Position numbers and translations under genes: made by a program. A DNA stretch of 64,000 nucleotides. It comes from Pedobacter sandarakinus (GTDB lineage Bacteria > Bacteroidota > Bacteroidia > Sphingobacteriales > Sphingobacteriaceae). Below the pieces are notes generated by a model. It did no database searches. It was not told the DNA's origin and saw nothing but the letters and a program-made list of their open reading frames with translations. The stretch is from NCBI RefSeq assembly GCF_026240095.1, contig NZ_JAPIVG010000001.1, positions 310,001 to 374,000 of the forward strand, written 5' to 3'. This document shows, piece by piece, positions 1-8,280 of this stretch; within the stretch, counting starts at the first letter, position 1; every line of letters begins with the position of its first letter.

Positions 1-109
1 CAGACATATCTACCTTTGTTTTTTCAGCTACTTGCTTAACCTTTTCTATCTGCTGAACCAAATCGGCAATAGGTTTCTCAAAATCGAATGATGTTTTTAT
101 TTGCTGCAT
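1..109 (-). CDS. accA: Acetyl-CoA carboxylase carboxyltransferase subunit alpha, N-terminal fragment
   Basis: Only the first 36 codons are inside the window; the gene runs off the left edge. The start is the ATG at 107-109. The peptide carries DFEKPIADLVQQIEKVKQ, which matches the conserved opening of AccA (E. coli has DFEQPIAELEAKI). In the family AccA pairs with AccD to move the carboxyl group from biotinyl-AccB to acetyl-CoA, the committed step of fatty acid synthesis in the cytoplasm. Identification rests on this short motif alone. A possible -7 box ends about 10 bases upstream of the start codon, so the leader would be very short. Confidence 0.75.
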   Translation of the reverse strand, partial: MQQIKTSFDFEKPIADLVQQIEKVKQVAEKTKVDMS

Positions 110-119
110 AATTGAACCA

Positions 120-127
120 CAAAAATA
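120..127 (-). promoter_or_regulatory. Possible -7 box for accA
   Basis: The minus strand reads TATTTTTG here, a match to the Bacteroidota -7 consensus TAnnTTTG. No good TTTG lies 19-21 bases further upstream; the nearest is GTTG about 23 bases away, so the call is weak. If used, the transcript would begin only a few bases before the accA ATG. Confidence 0.3.
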
Positions 128-162
128 AGTAATTATTTTTAGTTTGCAGGCAACACTTTTAT

Positions 163-1026
163 TTACTTTATAGGCAGCATAAAGCTAGAGTTGCCTCCGG
201 CCTGGGTTGTAGGCAATTTACCATCCCACCGTTGTATCCATTGTTGCTGCACCAAAAGTGGCGTAAGCGATTGCTGCCGCAGCCTATTGGCTTCAGATTC
301 TGCCTTTGCCCGAACCAACAATGCCTGTGCCTCGCCGGTAGCAGTTGCAACTTTTACTTTCGCCTCTGCATCGGCTTGTTTCGCTTGGTTTTCTGCTTTC
401 AACCTGGCCTGGATAGAGGCATTTTTCTCATCAATCATTTGCCTTAGGCTTTCGGGGGGCGTAATTGCCGAAGTAAGCTGATCGTAAACAAAACCGTCTT
501 TACTTAAATTTTTGGTCAAAATCATTTGTATTCTATCTTCGAAACGTTCGCGGTTGCTCATCACAGAATCAGAACTGAAAGAGTTGGCCACAATCCGGTA
601 TGCATCATAAATGGTATTACGCATAAACTGTTGCTCTATTTCTGCCAGGGGCTTGCGGTATTGCCTGTAAATTTGGGGCACCATTGTAGCGTTTACATGG
701 TAATTTAATTTCGGGTCTACTTTAAATTCCGCAGCATCTTTGGTGGTTACCACAAAAGGTTCATAGTCTACAGATTGGGTAAAAGTAGGAAATTCGACAA
801 TTTTAGTTGTCCAGGTGTTATACCAAACCCTACCCGTAACAATGGTAATGTTATCTACACCCCTATCGGTACCATACAGGTTAATTTTTATGCCCACATT
901 ACCGGCATCAATATTTTCGTAAGTAAATGGCTGTATGGCATAAATAATAATTAATACAACCAGGCCGGCAAATAACTTCAGCAGCTTTTTATACCATAAT
1001 TTTTTAGAGGCGTCTTGAAATTCCAT
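163..1026 (-). CDS. SPFH/prohibitin-family membrane protein
   Basis: A 287-residue protein with one membrane segment near residues 18-34 (LFAGLVVLIIIYAIQPF), followed by an SPFH (stomatin/prohibitin/flotillin) domain and a long Ala/Glu/Lys-rich helix around residues 200-260 that should form a coiled coil. The helix phrase TATGEAQALLVRAKAESEAN is typical of prohibitin-like proteins, which form ring assemblies that scaffold membrane proteases and microdomains. The exact role here is unknown. It sits just downstream of a small membrane protein (six-base gap), so the two are probably cotranscribed from the promoter at 1224-1254. The start is the only ATG before the membrane helix. Confidence 0.85.
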   Translation of the reverse strand: MEFQDASKKLWYKKLLKLFAGLVVLIIIYAIQPFTYENIDAGNVGIKINLYGTDRGVDNITIVTGRVWYNTWTTKIVEFPTFTQSVDYEPFVVTTKDAAEFKVDPKLNYHVNATMVPQIYRQYRKPLAEIEQQFMRNTIYDAYRIVANSFSSDSVMSNRERFEDRIQMILTKNLSKDGFVYDQLTSAITPPESLRQMIDEKNASIQARLKAENQAKQADAEAKVKVATATGEAQALLVRAKAESEANRLRQQSLTPLLVQQQWIQRWDGKLPTTQAGGNSSFMLPIK

Positions 1027-1031
1027 GAGTG

Positions 1032-1205
1032 TTAATTTTTATTGAATAAACTTTTAAGTGGAAGGTAAACCACAACCAAACCTAAAACAACCTCGGCCAC
1101 ACCAATCCAAACCTTAAGGTTGGCCGGCTGGTTGATGTTGTCTACGCCAAAGCTAATCAGCACGATTGCCGCAATAACGGCAATTAGAAGGAGAGCGATT
1201 TTCAT
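1032..1205 (-). CDS. Small membrane protein of unknown function (57 aa)
   Basis: I place the start at the ATG at 1203-1205 (MKIALLLIAVIAAIVLISFG); the longer frame reaching 1283 would begin upstream of the predicted transcription start. Two hydrophobic helices, about residues 2-19 and 31-49, are separated by a short polar loop with DNINQPANLK. No family is recognised. It is followed within six bases by the SPFH protein, so a shared membrane-associated role is an inference from context only. Confidence 0.6.
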   Translation of the reverse strand: MKIALLLIAVIAAIVLISFGVDNINQPANLKVWIGVAEVVLGLVVVYLPLKSLFNKN

Positions 1206-1223
1206 TTTTGCAGTGTTGGTACT

Positions 1224-1254
1224 GAAAGATAGAGATTTATAGCTAAAATGCAAA
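1224..1254 (-). promoter_or_regulatory. Bacteroidota-type promoter for the small membrane protein/SPFH pair
   Basis: On the minus strand TTTG (1251-1254) is followed by a 19-base spacer and TATCTTTC (1224-1231), one mismatch from TAnnTTTG. Spacing and both boxes fit the group's sigma-70 promoter. The start of transcription would fall near 1218, leaving about a 13-base leader before the ATG at 1205. Confidence 0.55.
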
Positions 1255-1324
1255 AACAATTTCAATAGGTTTTTGAAAAGCAATTGCAGAAGCAGTATGG
1301 TCCCGAAAGCCCCGCCCCCGTTTC

Positions 1325-1350
1325 TGCCCCCGAAGAAAAATCGGGGGGCA
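1325..1350. repeat. GC-rich hairpin in intergenic region
   Basis: TGCCCCCGA and TCGGGGGGCA form a 9-bp stem with one bulged base around an A-rich 7-base loop. It is unusually GC-rich for this AT-rich neighbourhood and lies in the 325-base gap between the small membrane protein and the S10 peptidase. There is no T-tract on either side, so a simple terminator is unlikely. Confidence 0.5.
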
Positions 1351-1424
1351 TCTCACTAAGGTCGGGTTTAGAGTACGCAGGGCATTTTTGCTATTGGCGT
1401 TGTCTGTGCCACCGCCTTAAGTGT

Positions 1425-1492
1425 TATAGCCCTGATTGGAGCGGTATCCCCCAATTTCTTAATTGGGGATTTAGCGTAAAGCAGGAGGAACG
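1425..1492. repeat. Structured intergenic element, possibly a dispersed repeat
   Basis: The + strand reads AGCCCTGATTGGAGCGG, then a hairpin (CCCCAATT, loop, AATTGGGG at about 1450-1468), then TTTAGCGTAAAGCAGGAGG. From memory this layout resembles a dispersed intergenic element of Flavobacteriia and Sphingobacteriia genomes. Frames across it give only a Cys/Trp-rich peptide with no recognisable content, so I treat it as non-coding. Identity as a repeat needs a genome-wide search, because only one copy is visible here. Confidence 0.45.
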
Positions 1493-1530
1493 ATAAGTGT
1501 TGCACTGCCATTGCGCTTCAAAAAAATTTG

Positions 1531-3087
1531 TTAAAACTTGGCCGATTCCCCTGCTTTCGGCAGCGCTTTCTGAATAAAATCGCGAATGTGGTTATTGGCA
1601 TTTTTTAAATCTTCTTTACGGAGGTACATCATGTGCCCGCTTCGGTAACCTTCCCAGGTCATTCTATCTTGCAATTTGCCAGCAGCATCTAGTTGCCACA
1701 TATTGTATTTCGCATTAAAGTAGTCGCATGCGCCATCGTAATACCCAGATTGCACCAATAAATGCAGGAAAGGGTTTTGCGCCATAGCCTGGCGAAGGTT
1801 GTCGCCCGTTTGATCGCCAGTTTTATCCCAGGGATACACCGAGCCGAACATATTGTATTTTAAATCTGTTTTGTAATTAAGCTCGTTGCGGATGTAAATA
1901 TTAATTGCAGGTGTAAAAGAGTGCAGCCAGGAAGTTAATTCTGCATTGTAATCTGGCCCTTCGCCGGCACTCATCTTATCGATGCCGCGGTAGCGAGAAT
2001 CTAACCTGCCTACGGTAAAGCCTTTGTCTCTCATTAATTCTTTCCAGAAAAAATCTGTTGGAACGTTTAAGTTATAGTCTAAAATCACCTTTTCTGAAAG
2101 GCCCGAGTAACGAGACATTTTCGCCGCAATCGCTTTCTTTTTATCTTCAGGTAACATTCCACCCTGCGAAATTGCAGGAATGAGTTCGTTTATGGTAAAA
2201 TTTTCTACCTCGGGCAACATGGCCGTTAAATCTTTAGCCTGTAAATCGGTAGGCAACACTTTGTGGTACCAGGCGGTTGCTGCAAAATACGGCAGGCGTA
2301 AAGCAGCATCTACTGGCCCTGCCCGATCGATACCCAGCTCAGTAGGCGACACCAGCACCACGCCGTTTAAATACATCCATTGGTTATTTTGAAGTTCTAA
2401 GGCCAAACCCGAAACACGTGTGGTGCCATAGCTCTCGCCAATTAAGAATTTTGGCGATGCCCAACGGTTGTTGCGGGTAACGAAGGTATTGATCCACTCG
2501 GCCAGGTATTTAATATCTGCCCTAACCCCAAAGAACTTTTCTTTAGGAATATCTTTGCTTACCGCCCTGGAATAACCGGTATTTACCGGATCTACGTACA
2601 CGATATCGGCTACATCCAAAATAGAATAGGGATTTTCTTTGTAACCATAGGGCTGCACAGGATAACCTTCATCATCGATATTTAAAACAACCGGACCGGT
2701 GTAGGCAATGTGCATCCACACCGAGGCAGAGCCTGGGCCACCATTAAAGGAAATAACCAAGGGCCTTTTATCGCGGTTAGCAACATCGCTCCGCTCGTAA
2801 TAGGTGTAAAATAACCCCGCAATGGCTTTGCCTTCATCATCCCAAACTGGCAAAGTACCCGTTGTGGCTTTATAGGCAATGGCTTTACCATTAATGTTTA
2901 CCGAATGACTGGTAACTACACTGCTTTCTACCTTAATTACCCTTTCGTTAGTTGAAGATTTGGCATCTTCCTTTACGACTTGGCTGGTACTATTTTCTTT
3001 TGATTTATTGTTATTTGCACTTTGCTGTGCTTGCGCTAACATACCTGTACATAATAAAGCGCTGAGTATGGTTTTAAATTTCATCAA
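1531..3087 (-). CDS. Secreted S10-family serine carboxypeptidase-like protein
   Basis: 518 residues beginning with a signal peptide (MKFKTILSALLCTGMLAQAQ), so exported to the periplasm or surface. Family S10 motifs are in order: the oxyanion region FNGGPGSAS near residue 113, the nucleophile elbow GESYGTTR near 217 (Ser in GESY), an Asp in GYYDGACDYFN in the C-terminal third, and the catalytic His in GHMMYL near 490. In the family this triad removes C-terminal residues from peptides at acidic pH. The substrate here is unknown. It lies downstream of the SusCD set but past a strong terminator, so it is probably transcribed separately. Two adjacent ATGs (3087, 3084) are equally possible starts. 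Confidence 0.85.
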   Translation of the reverse strand: MMKFKTILSALLCTGMLAQAQQSANNNKSKENSTSQVVKEDAKSSTNERVIKVESSVVTSHSVNINGKAIAYKATTGTLPVWDDEGKAIAGLFYTYYERSDVANRDKRPLVISFNGGPGSASVWMHIAYTGPVVLNIDDEGYPVQPYGYKENPYSILDVADIVYVDPVNTGYSRAVSKDIPKEKFFGVRADIKYLAEWINTFVTRNNRWASPKFLIGESYGTTRVSGLALELQNNQWMYLNGVVLVSPTELGIDRAGPVDAALRLPYFAATAWYHKVLPTDLQAKDLTAMLPEVENFTINELIPAISQGGMLPEDKKKAIAAKMSRYSGLSEKVILDYNLNVPTDFFWKELMRDKGFTVGRLDSRYRGIDKMSAGEGPDYNAELTSWLHSFTPAINIYIRNELNYKTDLKYNMFGSVYPWDKTGDQTGDNLRQAMAQNPFLHLLVQSGYYDGACDYFNAKYNMWQLDAAGKLQDRMTWEGYRSGHMMYLRKEDLKNANNHIRDFIQKALPKAGESAKF

Positions 3088-3163
3088 ATTTTGTTTGGTT
3101 TATAAATATCATGCTAAACTATGGTTTATCAAACACCGCATTATAATTGTTACGCATAAAAAA

Positions 3164-3190
3164 GCCGATAGCAAAGTTATCGCTATCGGC
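3164..3190 (-). terminator. Rho-independent terminator after the sigma/FecR-linked susD
   Basis: A perfect 9-bp stem (GCCGATAGC/GCTATCGGC) with a 9-base loop. On the minus strand it is followed directly by TTTTTT. It lies 26 bases past the susD stop and closes that operon. Confidence 0.8.
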
Positions 3191-3215
3191 CAAATCATCG
3201 GGATCTAATGTCGTT

Positions 3216-4796
3216 TTATTTGTCCCACCAAACTCTACCTGTGAGTTTATCGCCACCAGGAACTGCAGCAGCTGCCGTTTTGTAGTTCGCGGCGTTTGAT
3301 ACCCCTTCTGCGAGCGGGTAAGGAAAGCGACGTGGAATAACCCCACCAGTACTAGTGTTTGGATAAACCACCGGTACAAGTGCTGGCACAGCTGTTCTTC
3401 TCCAGTTAGACCACGCTTCATAAAAATCGAGCATAGTAATAGTATGGGCCCAATATTGCATTGCAATCATCTCTAGGCCATTTGTAGCCACATAAGGATG
3501 GGCTGCAAGGTAATTTGCCGCATCTGTTGCATTAATAGCCATTGCGGCATCATATTGCGAAAGGAATGTCATTGCCGCTGTTACACCTGCGTTGTAATGC
3601 GTTACTGCAGACCCACCAATATTATATCTTTGCGCTGCCTCTGCCCATAATAATTCTGTTTCGGCATAGGTTAAAATGAAAGTGTTTCCATCTCGCTTTA
3701 ACATACCAGGGTTTGGTGATGAATAATCTGTAAAATCGGTGTAAGAAGGGTCTTGACGAACATCTCTACCCGCGATACCACTTAAATCTTTTCCATTAGG
3801 CATTCCTTTTTGTACCGAGGCCGTTGTAATGTAAGCTGGGTTTTGCGCTTTGGTAACATCGGTTAAGTAAAGTTTAGTAACTGCAACCTTGCTCAATCGT
3901 GGATCGTTATTGCTTTTTAAATAATTGATGAAAGTGCTGCTCCACCTGGTGTAATAATTTTCCTGTCCACCATCACCCAGTAAAACCTGTGCATTTCTAT
4001 TTTGTGTAACACGGCCGCCGTTGTTATCGTGCCTAAACATTGCATTGTCCGCATCGCTTAACATGGTTTTGCCTACAGCTTTGGTAATGTAAGTTTGCGC
4101 TAATGCACCATCGGCTTTCGTTAATCTCATCGCCATACGCAACATCAAGCTATTTCCAAACCGTTTCCATTTGGCAACATCGCCGCCAAAAACCAAATCG
4201 CCAATTACCGCATCGCCACCGGCAGTTAAGGCAGTGCTAGCCTCATCTACTTCTTTCAACAAATCAACATAAATGGCTTGTTGTGCATCGTATTTAGGAT
4301 AAAGGTTTGCGGTGTAATATCCTTTTCCAGCATCAAAGTAAGGGATGTCGCCATATAAATCAGTTAAACGTTCAAACATCAACGCTTTCCAAATTCGGCC
4401 CATTTGATGAACATTGTTATACTGAGGTTTGTCTTTCGTGAATTCTACTAAATCGGCAGCATATTTTATCTGATCGGGATAAGCCTTCTCCCAATATGCC
4501 GCAGTGTAACCCTCATTGAGCATATATTTATCTCCGGCCCAATAACCAATTACTGATGACATGCCCTGCATCATGGTAGCGGCATAAATTAAATTGCCAC
4601 GCCAGGTTTCGTAGGCAAAATCGACGCTCCCGGTGTATGTTAGTTGCGCTGTGGATAACAGGTAGTTCGGATTGTACTGTTCCTGACCAACAGATACAGG
4701 ATCGGTATTGATTTTTTCGAATTCTTTTGTGCAGCTTGTTATTAGTGTTAAGCCAGATAAAAGAAGAGGCACATATAATTTTATGATCGTTTTCAT
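3216..4796 (-). CDS. SusD-like outer-membrane lipoprotein (SusD-like_2 type)
   Basis: 526 residues from the ATG at 4794-4796; the frame extends upstream to 4829 but would then overlap susC and spoil the signal. The lipoprotein signal ends in LTLITSC, followed by TKEFEKINTDP, the usual opening of this SusD subgroup. The helical TPR-like body contains AYWEKAYPDQIKYAADLVEF and ends with GGDKLTGRVWWDK, as the group often does. SusD proteins cap the SusC barrel and capture ligand at the cell surface. The partner SusC ends 19 bases upstream. The subgroup is often linked to sigma/anti-sigma loci, as here; the ligand cannot be told from sequence. Confidence 0.9.
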   Translation of the reverse strand: MKTIIKLYVPLLLSGLTLITSCTKEFEKINTDPVSVGQEQYNPNYLLSTAQLTYTGSVDFAYETWRGNLIYAATMMQGMSSVIGYWAGDKYMLNEGYTAAYWEKAYPDQIKYAADLVEFTKDKPQYNNVHQMGRIWKALMFERLTDLYGDIPYFDAGKGYYTANLYPKYDAQQAIYVDLLKEVDEASTALTAGGDAVIGDLVFGGDVAKWKRFGNSLMLRMAMRLTKADGALAQTYITKAVGKTMLSDADNAMFRHDNNGGRVTQNRNAQVLLGDGGQENYYTRWSSTFINYLKSNNDPRLSKVAVTKLYLTDVTKAQNPAYITTASVQKGMPNGKDLSGIAGRDVRQDPSYTDFTDYSSPNPGMLKRDGNTFILTYAETELLWAEAAQRYNIGGSAVTHYNAGVTAAMTFLSQYDAAMAINATDAANYLAAHPYVATNGLEMIAMQYWAHTITMLDFYEAWSNWRRTAVPALVPVVYPNTSTGGVIPRRFPYPLAEGVSNAANYKTAAAAVPGGDKLTGRVWWDK

Positions 4797-4815
4797 TTTC
4801 AATTCGTTTAAAGGA

Positions 4816-7800
4816 TTATAACTTAACACTTAAATTTAAACCATACGTACGCACTGGTGGTACGCCACCCAATTCGATACCTGGAATAGTGGCATTATAA
4901 CTCGATTCTGGATCGATGTTATCTGTTTTCTTCATCAGGATGAATAAATTACGTCCGACAAAACTGACATTTAAGCCTTTAATTCTGTTGTTAAACATTT
5001 TAACAGGAAAGTTATAACCTAATATAAATTGCCTGAATTTTATGAAGCTGGCATCTTGTACAAATTGCTTAGATACGTTATTGGCGAAAGTACTGTAGTA
5101 GTTAGCAGCACCAATACCCAAAGCATCGCGATTTTCGAGCGTTGCTTGGTGTAAGCCGAAAATGTAACCATAATAATCGGTTGCGGCGAAGATTTTTCCA
5201 CCCCATTTACCATCAATTAAGAAAGATAGATTTACCCCTTTAAAGGTAAACTCGTTATTCCAGCCGGCAAACCATTTATTGTATGATGAGCCATAAGGCT
5301 TAAGTTCGCCGCGTTGTGGCACCCCATTGGTATCTTTAACTATGTTCCCGCTGGCATCGTACTGGTAATCGTATGCCATAACTTGACCTATAGGCAGGCC
5401 AACTAAGTTTTGCAAGAAACCTACGTTACTTCTAGATGTAGCCAAAAGCTGTGAAGCCGTACCCGGCGCCAGCGTAATTACCTTATTATCGTTATATGAA
5501 CCGTTGATTGTAGAAGTCCAGCTGAAATTTTCGTTTTTTAAGATGTTACCAGAAATCAAAGCCTCTACACCCCTATTCCTAAGTTCGCCAATGTTTAATA
5601 CAGCACCATTGTAACCAGTAGTGGTTGATGTTGGAACAGCTAAAATCTCGTCGGTAGACTTTTTACTATACCAGGTTAAATCGAGGTTCAAGCGGTCGCC
5701 AAAGAAACGCATTTCCGTACCAATCTCCAATTCTGTGGCTTTTGATGCCCTAAGGGAGGCATTAGGAATTGAACCGTTTACGATATTTCCGAGTGGGCTG
5801 CCATTAACGGTTTCGCTTCTTAAGTTATAGTACAGCTGGGTTAAAAATGGATCGGTTGCATCGCCAACCACAGCGTAACCTGCCCTTAGCTTACCAAAGC
5901 TCAAAAACGATGGTTTCCAAAGTTCTGAAAATACAAATGATCCACTTACTGATGGGTAAATTACGTTAAGCTTATTGTCTTTTCCAGGAGTAGCCAAGGT
6001 AGAAAACCAATCGCTACGAGCGCTACCTGTTAGGTAAAGTACATCTTTATAGGTTAACTCTAAAGTTCCGTAAACAGATTGTGTCTCCTGATCGCTTTTT
6101 ATTACCGAAACTGATTTCCCCCCGGTGTTCGATAATGTATAGATGCCAAACAATTGAAAAGATGAGCCCCCATTATTGGTTGATTCGCTTTTGGTACGGC
6201 GGAAACTAGCGCCAATATTTGGCGTTATGGAAAAATCATCTACTTTAAAAGATTTACCAATTAACGCATCGGCATTGATATCTGAAAATTTACTAATTTG
6301 TTCTGTGTAGCCACCATCTGCATCATAAGCAGTACCAGATGGCGTTACCGCAATGTAACTATCGTTGTAGGCATCTCTACCTGTTCTCGCCTGTAAGAAA
6401 AGACCATTATCGAAAGTGTATTTTGCACTTATGGAACTTAACAAACGATCTCTTTTAGTATCGTGGATAAAATCATTCGCTGCAAACCACGGATTAGTTG
6501 CATAAGGGTTGCCTGTGTTGTAAGAAAGCTCATTTCCATCGGCCTTTTTCCCTGGTTGTAAAGTAGCAATGTTAACGCTTGTCGGCAAAAAAGCGGCATT
6601 ATAGTTTGCGTTACCAGCACCATCTGAAAGCATTGGGCGGTTATTGGCTTGTTCTAGAATGTAATTTACCCGTGCATCAATCACCAGATTTTTAATAGGG
6701 TCGAAAGTGCTTGATAAGGTAAAGTTTTGCCTGTTTAAGCCAGAATTGGGCACTACCGAACGATTAGTTAAATCGCTTGCGGATAGTCGGATCACCCCTC
6801 CTGTAAAAGACTTGTTGAGGGCCAGCGTGTTGGTCCAGCTTCCACCAGTCCTATAAAAATCTTCGATATTGTCTTTCTGTGCAGAATAGGGTCTACTTAC
6901 GCCATCAAATTGGATCACGTTTGAACCGTCTAAACGGGCACCCCAGCTAGAACTACCGGTAGATGCTGCTTCTAATTGAGTAACCGGTTTCTGTCCGTTT
7001 ACGCCCTGACCATAAATGTATTGCCAATTCGTTCTGTCCATAACCTGCTCGGCTACGTAGTTGCTACTGAATTCTATGCTATTGCCTTTACCGCTTTTTG
7101 TAGTGATGAGAATTACTCCTGCTTTGGCCCTATTTCCATACAACGCAGATGCGGCAGCGCCTTTCAATACCGAAATGCTTTCGATATCATCTGGATTAAG
7201 GTTGCTGATGGCATCGCCCAAATCTGGGGCATTATCATACTGCCCACCATTGTTGCCGATGCCCGCGTTGCTACCAAAACCAATTGGTGCACTTTCCATT
7301 GGAATTCCGTTTACGACATATAAGGGTTGACTTGAAGAACCTAGACTAGAAACACCACGAATGGTTACGTTAGTTGCTGCACCAGCACCTCCAGAAGTAC
7401 TGGCGATGTCTAAACCAGCTACCTTACCTACCAACGAATTGGTGATATTGTTCTCACGAGCCTGGGTCAATGTCTCGCCTGCCACTTGCGTAACCGAGTA
7501 ACCAAGTGCTCTACGCTCTTTCTTTATTCCTAGTGCAGTAACTACAACATCGGTAAGTTGTTTTGTATCTTCTGATAGTACAATGGCTATTGTGGTTTGG
7601 GCACCGATAGCAATCTCTTTGGTTTGGAAACCTGCATACGAAACCACAAGCGTTGCATTTTCTGGAGCATTTAACGAAAACTTACCATTAATATCTGTTG
7701 ATGTGCCTATACCTGTTCCTTTTACGCGTACACTTGCCCCCGGCAATGCACCACCTAATCCATCTTTAACCGTTCCGCTAATAGGCACTTCTTTATTCCT

Positions 7801-8157
7801 ACTAATTACTATCAAACCCCCATCAGATATAGAAAACTTAAGGTTGGTTTTACTTAAAATGGCAGCTAATACATCACTTACTAATGTATTGGTTACGGTG
7901 ATGCTCACATCTCTGTTTACAGGAACATAAGCTGAACTGTAAACGAAATGGTAGCTGCTCTGCTGCTCAATAATTTGTAATACCTTACCCAGTTTTGCTT
8001 TCTTAACATCGAGCGATATTTTCTCTTGAGAAAAAACCGATGCAGAAACATTGAGGCAAGTAATGAAAACCATAATACAGGCTAGTTTCATTATCAAAAT
8101 GAATTTTAAAAGCGCCCGGTATTTCGGGTGCCCTTGCAGTAAGTAATAATAAATCAT
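4816..8157 (-). CDS. SusC/RagA TonB-dependent transporter with N-terminal STN signalling domain
   Basis: 1113 residues from the ATG at 8155-8157, chosen because it gives MIYYYLLQGHPKY and a membrane signal ending NVSASVFSQ; an upstream in-frame ATG at 8208 is possible. After the signal come an STN domain (about residues 45-120), a carboxypeptidase-regulatory-like domain (about 125-205, SGTVKDGLGGALPGASVRVKG), a TonB-box region (LTDVVVTALG), the plug (SSQPLYVVNGIP) and a 22-strand barrel. STN domains relay ligand occupancy to a FecR anti-sigma factor, and fecR and an ECF sigma gene lie directly upstream. This is an energy-coupled importer that can induce its own locus. The ligand is unknown. 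Confidence 0.93.
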   Translation of the reverse strand: MIYYYLLQGHPKYRALLKFILIMKLACIMVFITCLNVSASVFSQEKISLDVKKAKLGKVLQIIEQQSSYHFVYSSAYVPVNRDVSITVTNTLVSDVLAAILSKTNLKFSISDGGLIVISRNKEVPISGTVKDGLGGALPGASVRVKGTGIGTSTDINGKFSLNAPENATLVVSYAGFQTKEIAIGAQTTIAIVLSEDTKQLTDVVVTALGIKKERRALGYSVTQVAGETLTQARENNITNSLVGKVAGLDIASTSGGAGAATNVTIRGVSSLGSSSQPLYVVNGIPMESAPIGFGSNAGIGNNGGQYDNAPDLGDAISNLNPDDIESISVLKGAAASALYGNRAKAGVILITTKSGKGNSIEFSSNYVAEQVMDRTNWQYIYGQGVNGQKPVTQLEAASTGSSSWGARLDGSNVIQFDGVSRPYSAQKDNIEDFYRTGGSWTNTLALNKSFTGGVIRLSASDLTNRSVVPNSGLNRQNFTLSSTFDPIKNLVIDARVNYILEQANNRPMLSDGAGNANYNAAFLPTSVNIATLQPGKKADGNELSYNTGNPYATNPWFAANDFIHDTKRDRLLSSISAKYTFDNGLFLQARTGRDAYNDSYIAVTPSGTAYDADGGYTEQISKFSDINADALIGKSFKVDDFSITPNIGASFRRTKSESTNNGGSSFQLFGIYTLSNTGGKSVSVIKSDQETQSVYGTLELTYKDVLYLTGSARSDWFSTLATPGKDNKLNVIYPSVSGSFVFSELWKPSFLSFGKLRAGYAVVGDATDPFLTQLYYNLRSETVNGSPLGNIVNGSIPNASLRASKATELEIGTEMRFFGDRLNLDLTWYSKKSTDEILAVPTSTTTGYNGAVLNIGELRNRGVEALISGNILKNENFSWTSTINGSYNDNKVITLAPGTASQLLATSRSNVGFLQNLVGLPIGQVMAYDYQYDASGNIVKDTNGVPQRGELKPYGSSYNKWFAGWNNEFTFKGVNLSFLIDGKWGGKIFAATDYYGYIFGLHQATLENRDALGIGAANYYSTFANNVSKQFVQDASFIKFRQFILGYNFPVKMFNNRIKGLNVSFVGRNLFILMKKTDNIDPESSYNATIPGIELGGVPPVRTYGLNLSVKL

Positions 8158-8243
8158 ATTTTTGTTTTTTTTGGTTGCATAATTCTTGGCAGCAATCTGT
8201 TTGCGCATAAGCTGCCATTAGTTAATCAAAGAAGAAATACATT

Positions 8244-8273
8244 AAGGGCGGTGCGCCAACACCGTCCTTTTTT
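8244..8273 (+). terminator. Terminator-like hairpin on the strand opposite to the genes
   Basis: AAGGGCGGTG (8244-8253) pairs with CACCGTCCTT (8260-8269), with one G-U pair in + strand RNA, and is followed by TTTTTT on the + strand. On the minus strand, where fecR and susC lie, the wobble becomes a C-A mismatch and there is no T-tract. It may stop antisense RNA coming out of susC, or simply be a fecR/susC processing hairpin. Confidence 0.5.
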
Positions 8274-8280
8274 AAATTCC

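Noticed and set aside
1284..1496. Plus-strand 70-residue open frame starting MQKQYGPESPAPVSAPEEKS
   Set aside because: It spans two hairpins and is rich in Cys and Trp with no signal, domain or ribosome site; the sequence looks like a structured non-coding element.
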